Source: Cladosporium sp. IMV 00045 (lineage: Eukaryota > Ascomycota > Dothideomycetes > Cladosporiales > Cladosporiaceae). Taken from it: DNA of 40,708 bases. This document shows, in pieces, positions 9,521 to 20,157 of this stretch. Location: assembly GCA_001931905.2 (NCBI GenBank), contig MSJI02000562.1, forward strand, positions 1 through 40,708, in the 5' to 3' direction. Below the pieces are notes generated by a model. It saw nothing but the letters and a program-made list of their open reading frames with translations, had not been told where the DNA came from and did no database searches. Positions within the stretch are counted from its first letter, which is position 1, and each line of letters starts with the position of its first letter. Made by a program: the position numbers and the translations under genes.

Positions 9521-11380
9521 TCAAGCAGCACCCGAGGTATTCGCGCTATAAGCCGCATTCTTCGCCGCCGGATTCACCCTCTCGACATGCGAGCTCATGC
9601 TACCGTCTTTGCGAGTCGAAGAGCCATCCTCCTCATCGTCCCGGAAATGTTCGTTCGGGTCGATGGTAGCGCTGTGCGCCAGGTGTTTCGCGCGCGAGAA
9701 GCGCGGGACGGTGTCGCGAGTGGCGCCGGCGATGATGTTGCCTTCGAACAGCATGAAGATGGACTCGAGTGGCACGCCCTTGGTCTCGGGCACGCAGAAG
9801 ATGGCGTAGACGACCATGGTGAGACATGCGCAGCCGAAGACGAGGAATGTGCCGTAGGTTATGGTGTCGAGCATGATTGGTGTGAGCTGGTCGAAGGGGT
9901 TAGTGATTGTTTCGTTGTATAGGAGGAATGGTCTTGGGAGATTTACCTTAGCAATGACGAAGTTGAAGAGCCACTGGGTCATCAGGGCAGCTGCCATGGT
10001 CAAGGAACGTACGTGGTTGGGCTGCGAGTGCGTTAGCAAGGAATAATTTCGTGTTCGCTTCTTGCCCATCTTCACTTACAGCGCATTCCGCGCTCAGCAC
10101 GAAAGGAATAGGCCCCCATCCGAACGAGTAAAAGACCACGAAAAGATAAACACAGACGATGGCAAAGGTAGAGTTGCCGTCAAGGGCTTGTCCTTCCACG
10201 ACGGGGTGGACGGCCTGATTGATGCCAATGTAGAACATGGCAAATGCTTGACCCATGCCACCGATGATCAGCGACCACTTTCGACCGAGCTGTTCGGTGG
10301 CGACCATGAGACCAATGGCGGTCACGACGATTTTGACGATGCCGTAGATACCCGTGGCGAAGAGACCGGCGGATCCGCCACTGAGACCGACGGACTTGAA
10401 GATCTGAGGAGCGTAGTAGTTGATCGAGTTGGTTCCAGTCCATTGTTGCCAGAACATCAAGATGACAGCCATGGAGAAGGTGTAGAAGATCTTGGCATCA
10501 GAGAAAGTCATCCTGACCTGCTGCACCAGAGGGAGCTTCTCGTGACCCTGGAAGTCCTTGACGATATCATCGAGCTCTTGCTCGACCTGAGGGTCGTCGA
10601 GAGGCTTCGAGCGGACAGTAGCCAGGGCTCTGCGGGCTTCTTCGATGCGGTTCTTCTCGACGAGCCAGCGAGGCGATTCGTTGGTGAAGAATAGACCGAC
10701 CAAGAGAATTGCGCCGGGGAGGATCTGAAGGGCGAAAGGCATGCGCCATTGGGCTGGATTATCGCTGGACATGTTCTCGTTGGCGCCGTAGTTGACGAAG
10801 AAGGAGAGACAAATACCGGTGACGCTTTTGACCGTGTTAGTTTTTGTGGCCTGTGGGAAATAGCATGGCGTCAGACTCACTTGAACAATTGCATGCAGCC
10901 GATGCACCGTCCTCTAATTTCCTTGTTCGCGTTCTCACCAATGTATGTCGGGACAATAGCACTGGTAAGACCAACACCAAACCCACCAATGACTCTGCCA
11001 ACATACAACTGAGCCATGTCGTTGCCAGCACCCATGGCACAAGTAGTCTGGACAATACTGCCGATGATGAAGATAACATCTGCGAGGAGCAGCGACATCT
11101 TGCGGCCGAGTTTGTCTCCAAGATAGAACGAGCTCATGGCGCCGAAGAAGCAGCCAGCTTGGAGGACGGAGACGATGTTGCCCTCAATGCTGGCATGTTC
11201 CGAGCTGTCCCTGTCGAGTCCAAAGCTGTTGTTGAAAGAGTCCATCGTCAAGACGCCGCCGATGAGTCCAGTGTCCCATCCAAACAGCATGCCGCCGAAG
11301 GAGGCGACTGCTGTGAGGAAGTAGGCGCGTCGATATTGTACGATGTCGTTCCATATCTCGGAAATGTTTGGCGCCTTCAT
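9521..11380 (-). CDS. MFS sugar porter, possibly quinate/sugar-acid type, four exons
   Basis: Twelve-helix plasma-membrane uptake carrier of the sugar-porter family. Exons 11380-10881, 10824-10080, 10021-9947 and 9886-9521 join to 1686 nt, 561 residues. Seen in order: FGGMLFGWDTGLIGGVLTM, YLGDKLGRK, GRVIGGFGVGLTSA, QLFNVTGICLSFFVNYG, FFTNESPRWLVEKNR, QQWTGTNSINYYAPQIFKS, EQLGRKWSL, FVLSAECAPNHVRS and FCVPETKGVPLESI. The tail after the last helix is long and polar. The middle (APQIFKSVGLSGGSAGLFATG) resembles QutD-type quinate and sugar-acid permeases, but substrate is inference. Introns are 56, 58 and 60 nt; the last has no stop and keeps frame, so a naive prediction would retain 20 extra residues. 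It lies next to a hydroxyacid dehydrogenase gene on the same strand. Confidence 0.92.
9887..9946 (-). other. 60-nt in-frame intron in the second sugar porter
   Basis: On the minus strand GTAAAT opens and CCAG closes a 60-nt segment with CACTAACC as branch site. Length is a multiple of three and there is no stop codon, so it can be read through. Removing it restores FVIAKLTPIMLD, the usual junction between helices 10 and 11 in this family. Confidence 0.8.
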
Positions 11381-12431
11381 TGTGGCGAGTGTATGGGGAG
11401 AATGTCAAGGCTGATGTTAAGCAAAGACAGAAGCGTTGGCAGATGCGAAGAAGAAGAGTTGGCGGGCGGATCAAGACGCTTGTCACCCGTGTCGCTAGCG
11501 GGAGGTGGAGGAGATAGCGTATGCAGAATGAGTCGTTGAGATGGAGTCCTTAATGCGCTGTTGCGTGATGATGAGAGCTCGGATCTCAGAGAAGGGCTTG
11601 AGACGATATATATCTACTCCAGCAGTGGCGTGTCGGTCTTCAAGACGATGGGAGTGTGAGCATCCAAGAATACGCCACAGACTTTTTCAAAGGCCGCCGA
11701 AGGCGTCTGATGATGGGCGACAAACAGGACGGCAACGACGGACGGACAAGTCCATCGGTGCCGGCCTGTGCGTGGAGCATCGACCCCAGGACCCAGTTTT
11801 TCATCCGGAGAACTGCGGAGCGCGAAAATGGGGTGGATGAGGGCATCGCTCATCCATCGGTCTTTGACATCAAGCTCTCTGTGAAACCATAAACCGATGG
11901 AGGGGGACGATGGCATGACCACGAGACACCCACGTGACGACTTCGGCATATGTGTTTTGCTATTGATGTCATTTTTGATTGAGTACACAAATTGGCCGCA
12001 ATGGCCGACACTCTTGGTACAGGACAAAGATAGCATTGGGACATGGCTGAAGGCAATCGGGTGGTTGATTGCATGGCTCTGGAAGTCTTTGTAGAATGTA
12101 GAGTGCAGAGAATGTTGATGACTGTCGTCAGGCCTCTAATGTGCCCGATCTTCCTTTAAAGATTGAGGGTTGAAAGTAGAAAACAAAGAGATGCAAAACC
12201 CACTGCCGCATTCAAGCTCTTCCCAGCTAATCGCACCTCTTTGAACACGGTATGAGATAAATGAGAGTGCCCTGCCGAACATCTGGCAACGCTTCAACGG
12301 CCAACGAAGGGCAATCATCGAGCATTTTGAGACGGCATCATACTGACTTGCAGATTGGTTCATGGATTCGTACATCAACAGCCCGCCGCGTCTGCGACAC
12401 ATCCCTTTTGAACTACACGTTCGCAGCCCGC
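11381..12431. promoter_or_regulatory. upstream region of the second sugar porter
   Basis: 1.05 kb between the sugar porter start and the 3' end of the dehydrogenase gene, which lies upstream on the same strand. A GATATATATC motif at 11605-11614, about 230 nt upstream of the ATG, is a possible TATA element. No coding frame is convincing. Confidence 0.4.
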
Positions 12432-13661
12432 TCAGTTCTTCTTCTGCTGTTCTGCCACGGGAGTAACAAGTCCCTTGCCCTCCACCGCAGACTTCAGATT
12501 CTCCAGCACAAGGAGCTCCATACCCTTCTGCGTCTCCCACGTCGACGTTCCGACATGAGGCAGCAGCACCACATTCTCATTCCCCATCAGCCCAGGGTGG
12601 ATCTTCGGCTCCTCCTCAAAAACATCAAGACCAGCCGAGAAGACCTTGCCAGAGTTCAAAGCATCCACAAGCGCGGCTTCGTCGATGATGGGGCCGCGAG
12701 CAGTGTTGACGATCACAACGCCGTCTTTCATGAGGTCGAATTGCGGCTTGGAGATGATGTGTCTCGTCGACGGGTTGAGCGCCAGGTTCAGCGTGAGGAC
12801 ATCAGACGTCTTCATCAGTTCCTCGAAAGAGACATACTGGGCGCCTTGCTCTTCACTCTCCGGCAGTCGGCTTCGGTTGTGATATTGGATTTTCATGCCA
12901 AACGCCCTGGCTCTTTGTGCAACGGCCTGTCCGATGCCACCCATACCGAGAACGCCCAGAACCTTGTCTTTGGGATCATGGCCAAGGTTGAAGTTCTTGC
13001 CGCGCCATTCACCTTTGCGAAGGCTCTGGAATGGTATCGTGATTCTGCGTAGAGCACCCAGCATGAGGAAGAGGGCTGTGTCGGCGGTTGAGTCGTTTAC
13101 TGCGAGTGGTGTGCTGCTGACTCCGATGTTGCGTGCCGTGCAAGCGGCTACGTCAATGTTATCGTATCCAGCGCCATTGTGTGTGATGTATTTCAAGCTT
13201 GCTGGTAGAGAGGACACGAGCTCTTTGTCGAAATGGCCTGTGATTTTTGTGGAGTCGTTACTCCGATAAATCGCGACGACATCGTTGTATTCGCCGCCTT
13301 TCAATTTAGAAATGAAGTCTTGTCTCGTGCCTGTGCCGTACTCCTGGATCAAATCAGCGACTGTGATCCATCGGTCTCTCTTTCCACCGATCCGCGGTAG
13401 GTATGGAGTCATATGCCAGTGACTTCAGCCTTCAAGCCACACATGGGTGGTATTCGACATGAGTAGAAGGCGTCGCTAAACGTCTAACGAACATCTCGTG
13501 CACGCGCTTTCACGCGCTTTCGACCCCTCGTACACAGGATAATGGGAGGTTGGAAAATGTAGGAGCGAGCGTACCTTCAACTGAAGCAGCGAGCTCAGAG
13601 ATTCCCACTCCTTACGAGCGTGGGTGATTTTGCCAATCAGCAAAGCAGCTCTGTTAGACAT
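12432..13661 (-). CDS. D-isomer-specific 2-hydroxyacid dehydrogenase (glyoxylate/hydroxypyruvate reductase-like)
   Basis: NAD(P)-dependent interconversion of a 2-oxoacid and its D-2-hydroxyacid; fungal relatives are usually called glyoxylate or hydroxypyruvate reductase. I place the start at 13661: exon 13661-13575 reads MSNRAALLIGKITHARKEWE and on to LLQLK, a 231-nt intron (13574-13344) follows, and exon 13343-12432 begins EYGTGTRQDF. This gives 332 residues, the usual length, and restores the N-terminal half-site of the substrate domain. Visible features are THNGAGYD, the Rossmann loop GMGGIG (162-167), and the catalytic triad Arg245 (NTARG), Glu274 (FEEEP) and His292 (LLPHVGT). No targeting signal is clear. 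An in-frame upstream ATG at 13712 could add 17 residues, and the ATG at 13412 gives a shorter form lacking the first exon. It sits between a transporter and a regulator gene on one strand. Confidence 0.9.
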
Positions 13662-13826
13662 TATAATTGTGTAGTCTGCGAGAGGAGAGAGAAAGAGAGA
13701 CTGTGTCGACAAAGAAGTAGAGTCAGAACAGATCTCAAGTCCGAAATGTAAAGTTGAGAATCTCGGAACTACATCGTCCGATAATCGTCAAAGGCCGACG
13801 TCGCGCCCCCACTTTTCTTTCCCTGT

Positions 13827-16336
13827 TCAGACTCCTGTCAAACCAAGGCTCCAATCGTCCATGCCTGGCAGTCCGTCGAACATGAAGTTGTTGCTGTCTG
13901 CTGGTAAGAAGCCCGACCACCACTCGGCGTCGTTGATGTTGGTGCTGCCTCCCCCGTTCACGGCGAAATTTCCGATAGCGTCCAGATCGGTCCAGGAGAA
14001 ATCGCCCATCATTTCAGTCACGGCGGGCGAGTCTTGGGAAACAGCAGAGCCCACTGAGCCTGGTGTTGGTCCGCCGCTCACCGAACCTGGTCTGTATGGG
14101 TTCTTAAGCGTGGCGGGATTGCGGAGATCGCCTTTGCGCTCTTTGCGCTCAACCTTATCCCACAGAAGTCTCAGAAGGCGAGAGTAACGGCTTCCCGGAT
14201 GTTGGTTCCCAAGCCCAGAACGTTCAAGTCGGTTGATCGTCTCTTGTACCATAGCTCGAACCGACTGTTCCTCATCGTGAGAGAGTACACCGACGCAGCG
14301 AGCGCGGTATAGAAACACTCCACTGTAGATGGAGTAAAGGTAGAAACGTAGAGGCATGAAACGAAGCGACTGCTCAGGGTTCACAAACGTGTTCACCATG
14401 CTTAGCAAGCTCTTTGCAGCATCCAAACCCTCGTAGATGAATCTTGCATCACCGACGGCGCCAACATTGTTGTAGAACACTCTGCCCGGTGCTGGATGGT
14501 TTGATTTGCGGTTCTCGTTTTGCTCTTGCATCTGCGGAAGTGCACGCTTGATAGTCGCGTGGAACGCGAATGCATTAGTGTAGAGTCTGAGATAGTCATA
14601 GGACATCAACAACGTTGCTTTGAGGGCCGGCGAACAGGTCAAAGTGCCCCAGACGGATTTCCAGCCATACTATGGTATGTCAGCCTTGATGCATTCCAGG
14701 CTTGCTAAGATCTCCAACTTACGATTGCACTCCTAAAGTCGTCGATGTATTTGATGTATCCGCCGGCGAGGTGATTGCGCATGCTGTTGCCAGGGTTGGA
14801 GTACAAGACATCGTGTACGTTCGAGAACAACAAAGTCAGCTCCAATGTCGCTTGAAAGATGCTTGCAAAGTCTTCCTCTCCGGGCCCTGCAGGCGCGAGC
14901 ATAGGAAAGTCCTCTTTGCGCAACGTGGTCAATGGACCGGGTCCACGTGACCAGAAGGCGCGTCCAAGTCGTATGCTGATCTGACGGTCACTGATATAGC
15001 ATGCAGTCCAGACAAGGCGTTTGCGTTGCCACTGTGGATCTTTCACATCGTCTCCACGGACATGGAACGAATATCTGTCAAGGCCCAGGAAGTAGCCTAT
15101 GCGAAGGGCGATGCCGATGTGCATCCATGCCTCACGGTCCTCTTCACCACGACCGACATTACCGGCGTCTGACCGTGAAGTGTATGGAGTCCACTCAGCC
15201 AGTAAGAGAAGCGCCTCTACGGAAGACACGCTGCTGGGCCCGCCAGCAGATAATGCCGACACTAGCGACCGCATATACTCGGTGCATGCTGTGAACACAT
15301 TTGGATCATCTACAAGATCTCTGGAGGCGATGACTAGAACAGCGGTGAGTAGGTGTGGCTCTTCCTGCGCAGTCCTAGCCAAGTTGACGGCATCCAAGGT
15401 TGCCGACGGAACGAGCGGGAAGTAAGGATGATAATACATCTTGTACCGCTGCAGGAGTTGGATGACTTTGGATACCGATAGCCGACCGTCACGGACGAGC
15501 GGGTACTCGAGTGAGTTGTGGCCATAGTTCGAGGCGGTATTCATCGGCTGCGACATCATGGTGTACGGATGAGCGTTCTCTCCGTTGCTGGCAATCTGAG
15601 CCAGAATGCCGAGGGCATCGCTAGGGTTCTGCAACTCATGGCCGCCAAACATGTTGGAAGCCGTAGAGGACTCCCTCGTGTTCTGTGAGCCCATCATGGC
15701 ACCAGAGCCGTTCGGTGGGTCCACGGTGAATGTGGGATCGGGATTCTGAAGGGCCGGGTCCAGGATCATACCAGTTGTCGAGGCCGAGTTGAGACCACTG
15801 AGGCTATCGGCCGCAGCCCGATCTAGGCTGTTGAAGTCCTCTCTGAATGCGCCAGTCTGCGTGTCTTCGTCCAGCGTTGAGAGCATGGATGATTCGCCGT
15901 TGCCGTTGCCGCCGTCAGCCGAATCCTCGACGGGATGCACAGTTTTCCTCCGCACACGTCGCCCGCCACGATTGCTAGAGCCGATAACACACTCTAGTCC
16001 AGTGGCCTTGCAGCGTTTGCAGGGTGTGGTGACCACGCCGTCAACTACAGGTCTGTGACGGTCAGCAAGCTTGCCTCACCAGCCAGGCAAAGGCCGACCG
16101 AGGTTTCCAGCGCGCAGGCGGTCTTCAAAACCAATTGCAGGGCATTTGTTCACATTCGAACACCGACGGCATCAGAAACCCAGTCAGTCTTTTGCGGGGG
16201 AAGGGAAAGAAAGTACTTACAGATCGCAGGCACTCTTCCTCTTGCGACATGTGAGACAGGCCCGAGAAGTGCGTTTTTCGCGTTTTTCGCCCGTCCTCAC
16301 CTTCTCCTCCACCTCCGAGCCCGAATGCTCGTCCAT
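13827..16336 (-). CDS. Zn2Cys6 transcription factor with fungal_trans-type middle homology region
   Basis: Nuclear DNA-binding regulator. Exons 16336-16221, 16052-14723 and 14669-13827 join to 2289 nt, 762 residues. The zinc cluster uses Cys27, 30, 37, 50, 53 and 60 (ACLTCRKRKSAC, then PCKRCKATGLEC) and is preceded by a basic stretch GEKREKRTSR; a 168-nt intron splits the cluster between Cys37 and Cys50. A basic segment RGGRRVRRK follows. The middle homology region includes YYHPYFPLVPSATLD, LLTAVLVIASRDLVDDP, VEALLLLAEWTPY, WMHIGIALRIGYFLGLDRYS and LKATLLMSYDYLRLYTNAFA. The C-terminus is acidic and aromatic (GDFSWTDLDAIGNF, DEWWSGF-like), as in activation domains. The layout recalls the Aro80/War1 kind of regulators, but I cannot assign an ortholog. 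The two genes upstream along the map (dehydrogenase, sugar porter) are candidate targets by position only. Confidence 0.92.
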
Positions 16337-17815
16337 GGCGTCAGAGAGATATCGCCTTCAAGTAGACAGAGTAGAAGGCACGTCGTAAGATATATGCGAC
16401 AAGGCTATCACAACCCGTATGTTTAATTTTCTTTCTCGTCGTGATGTATGTACATTCACTTCGGTCGGGTAATGAGAAGGAGAGAGCCAGCCGGGGATCC
16501 TTGGCGTTTTGGAGATCAAATTCTCAGAGGCGACCAAGGGTTCACCGAGCCTGTAGCGACATGGATCAACAGACGCCTCTATTCGACGTGAGCATACAAT
16601 ACCTTACCTGTCGGTTTGGTGGATTTTTGGGACTAAATGCTTCTTTCTGTTTCTCATGTGAGAATGGGCAGGTTTGTCGTGTATTTTGTTTGATCACATG
16701 GAATCCCCGACTCTGATACCTCCGGTAGCTTTGCATCGTTCCTTAGCTAATCTGCGCTCTAGCGAGAAAACGATCTGGCAAGGAGGTATCACGTTAGTGC
16801 TTCTACAGTGACAACACAGGTATATGCCACAGGACGGCGCCAGGAGGAATCCAACACTGCGGGGCCCAGAAAGGTATTCATGACCGGGGACGCATCGTCC
16901 CATATGAATGAAGCGGTGGTGGACTTAATTTGACCCATCTCACGAGGCTGCCTGCTTTCATGACAGGGCGGCATTCCGAGTAGTGTACTTCCTTTGATGC
17001 GCAGTCGATCTGACTCTCGGATACTCAAAGCTGTCTCAGAGCTGTCGATACTCATCCTGCTCACGCCATATACAACGTATGGCATGAAGTCTGAATGTAA
17101 GGCGCTTGAGCGGTCTGTAGAGTCCATGCAAGTCAAGAGACCGGCTTGCGAGGCCTGTCAATGCGTGTGGCTGATTTTATAGATAGCAAGAGGTAAGCCC
17201 ACCGTAGCGGTCTCGTATCGTAACAGCTCATTATGTAGAATATGATCAGCTGAGGTTTTTCGAATTGACGCAACTCCCACCTTATATCTCTCTAGACCGC
17301 GTGTTCAGCCTATGTGTGGCGGCGGCTATACATGCAAATACGTGGTGGGTGCACCTATTTTCGGCTTCGCCAGTACGCCAGGCGGTTTGACTTTGGAGGG
17401 CACGGTTGCTGGGCAACATACCGAACAACGAACAACGTTGATTTTACCTACGATGTCGTCAGCGTTGCACACGGTTGATGGAATATGCGTCTTGTGAGAA
17501 AATCAATAAGTGACACAGTACTTGCGACCTGATTATTCAAGATCATTGCTCGTATTCAAGGGTGTTGATCGCCTTCAACGAATGATTGGCCGCGCTTTGT
17601 TTATTCCTATACCACCCAATCGTACTCCCGCCAAGCAGGCCAGGCCACGTCAGGTGCAGTTGACCGGCGCCTCATGAGACAAACAATCCTGATCTTTGGA
17701 CAGTGTTCGAAACTCTAGAGGAGGGCAAGACATATTCTCCTACAATCGACTTTAGCTTTCTGAACGGTGTCGCTTCAGCAACCAGGCAACCAGTCTTGGG
17801 TGGAGAACGGCAAAG
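16337..17815. promoter_or_regulatory. divergent upstream region of the regulator and the glucanase
   Basis: 1.48 kb between two start codons on opposite strands. Frames inside (up to 115 codons, 16789-17136 minus) match nothing I know and lack splice support. The region holds both promoters and leaders by position; no specific binding site is claimed. Confidence 0.45.
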
Positions 17816-20157
17816 ATGGCCTACAATCGAAACTACGACTACAGACAACAGCCTCCGCCAGAAGAAGATTGGCGTGGTGGCGATATCCACCCATCTGTAT
17901 CTCCCATCTCTGCCGACGCTTCTGTCAACTCTTACAACTACGCCCAGTACGGCCACATTCGAGCACCGAACCGTAGCGTCTCGCCCATCAAAGAAGAAAT
18001 GCCGCCGCCACGCGATCGCGGCGGCCAGCCGTATTCGCCTCCATCATACTATTCACAGCATCGCCAGGCTCCGTACATGCCGACCGCTTCGAACTTGTCC
18101 GCGCCAGACGCGGAGGGGCGAGCCTTGAGGGACATCGATAATCTATTTGGGCCCAGAGACGTGCTGTCACCTTCACCAGAGCCTGAAGATCACAGGTCGT
18201 TTGCTGCTCCTCCGCCTCACTATCCTTCTACACCACCGAGGCAAAAACATCGACAGAAAGCACGTACGCCGTCTGCGGCACCGCTCATGGCACCTTCAAC
18301 CCACGACTCGCCTTCCCCATCTCGAAGGCATCGCGGAGGACCACCAGCTGCGGCCACGGGGTCGCACATAGCATATGCCGAGGCTCGCGAGCCTTCACCG
18401 TACACTCAGCACGAATACCCAGACACACCTCCGAGGCAAGGATCGAGACCAAACATGCATCGTCACACCGATTCCGCTTCTTCCAATGCGCCGCTCATGG
18501 ACCACCGTCGATCACAGTCCGAGGCAGGCCCGCCTTCGCCCACCAGACGAGGCTATGGCGTTCCAGCAGCAGCTGCCGCGGGCGCCGGTGCAGCAACGAT
18601 GGGCGGCGCAGAATATTACGGAAACGAAGTGCCCAGGCGATGGCGTGGGGACGATCTGGACAATTTCGACCCGAATAGCATTGCAGATGATGGTGATGAC
18701 GGGCTTGAAGATCGGCCCAGAAGCAGAAAGAGTCGAAAGGGACTGGCTGCAACGGCGGGATTGAGTGGTGGCGCTGCTGCTGCTGAAGCGGGCAAGGGAG
18801 GTTTCAAAGTCTTCGACGTTCGACGAGGGAACGAAGAAGGCAGCTTTGATAATCTCCCGAGGAACGGAAATGATCCCGAAAAGAGCGAATGGCTAGACAA
18901 GCAAAGCAACGGCAACAAGCGCATGAAGTGGATTGTCGGCTCCATCATCCTGCTCGTCGTTCTCGCGGCCGTGGTCGGCGGCACGGCCGGCGGGATCTTG
19001 GGCATGCGGAATTCCGACTCTAACGGCTCGACAACATCTCCCTCCTCGGGATCCTCATCAGGCAACAGCAAAGATGGTCTTTACGACATCGACTCATCTG
19101 AAGTGAAAGCCCTGCTCGATAACAAGGACTTCCACAAAGTCTTCCCCGGCATGGATTACACCCCTCTCCACGCCCAGTATCCCGATTGCATTCACAACCC
19201 GCCCGATCAGAATAACATTACCCTTGATATCGCCCAGCTAGCCCAACTAACGCCCGCGGTCCGCTTGTACGGAACAGACTGCAACCAAACCGAGATGGTT
19301 CTCGAAGCCATCTCACGCCTGGGCTACAACGACACCCTCCAAGTCTGGTTAGGCGTCTGGCTAGGCAACAACGCGACAACGAACGACCGCCAAATCTCGC
19401 AGATGGAAGCCCTCCTCCGCTCCTACGACTCTAAGCACTTCGCAGGCATCATCGTGGGCAACGAAGTCCTCTTCCGCGAAGACATGACGGAAACTGCACT
19501 GGCGAGCAATCTGAGCTCCGTCCGTCAGACGCTGTCGGATCTGAACATCGAGCTCCCCGTCGCGACGTCTGACCTCGGAGACGACTGGACGGACGAGCTG
19601 GCCGCGGACTCGGACATCGTCATGGCGAATGTGCATCCTTTCTTCGCGGGCGTGACGCCTTCTTTCGCGCCGGGATGGACGTGGGATTTCTGGCAGAACA
19701 ATAACGTCGGGTTGAAGACCGCCCCTTCCTCCGACGGTAAGGGCTGGCCGGGCAGTATTATTGCTGAAGTCGGCTGGCCGAGCGATGGTGGTGAGAATTG
19801 CGGTGGCACAGACGGTAGTTGTCGGAGCGGGCAGGAGGGCGCTGTCGCTGGCGTGGATGAGTTGAATGAGTTCATGGACGGGTGGGTTTGTCAGAGTTTG
19901 AAGAACGGGACGACGTTTTTCTGGTGAGTGCTTCTGTTGTGCGATTACCTTTCCGCTCGAAGCTCTTTATGCTGACTTTTTTTCTTTTTCTCCATCGCAG
20001 GTTCGAGGCTTTCAACGAGCCCTGGAAGAAGTCTTTCGACACAGACACACAGAAATGGGAGAGCCAATGGGGCTTGATGGACGAGAACCGCAATGTCAAA
20101 CAAGGGCTCAAGATCCCCGACTGTGGCGGCGTGACGATCGAGAAGCCATTCGTTTGA
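17816..20157 (+). CDS. btgC: BtgC-type GH17 endo-1,3-beta-glucanase, type II membrane protein
   Basis: Glucan endo-1,3-beta-glucosidase acting on cell-wall beta-1,3-glucan. Exons 17816-19923 and 20001-20157 (77-nt intron inside the Trp codon of FFW) give 754 residues; BtgC proteins are of about this size. Order: a long Pro/Ser/Arg-rich cytoplasmic region (1-369), one membrane anchor [18 protein letters not shown] near 372-395 with positive residues before it, a Ser/Gly/Asn linker, then the GH17 barrel. The catalytic pair is visible: acid/base Glu550 in IIVGNEVLF and nucleophile Glu651 in [12 protein letters not shown]. The end FEAFNEPWK followed by [11 protein letters not shown] is typical. 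N-glycosylation sequons are frequent after the anchor, which fits an extracellular catalytic domain. Confidence 0.94.

Noticed and set aside
11505..11622. CreA-type SYGGRG matches in the sugar porter promoter (11505-11510, 11617-11622)
   Set aside because: Such a degenerate six-base motif is expected about once per 256 nt on both strands, so two matches carry no weight.
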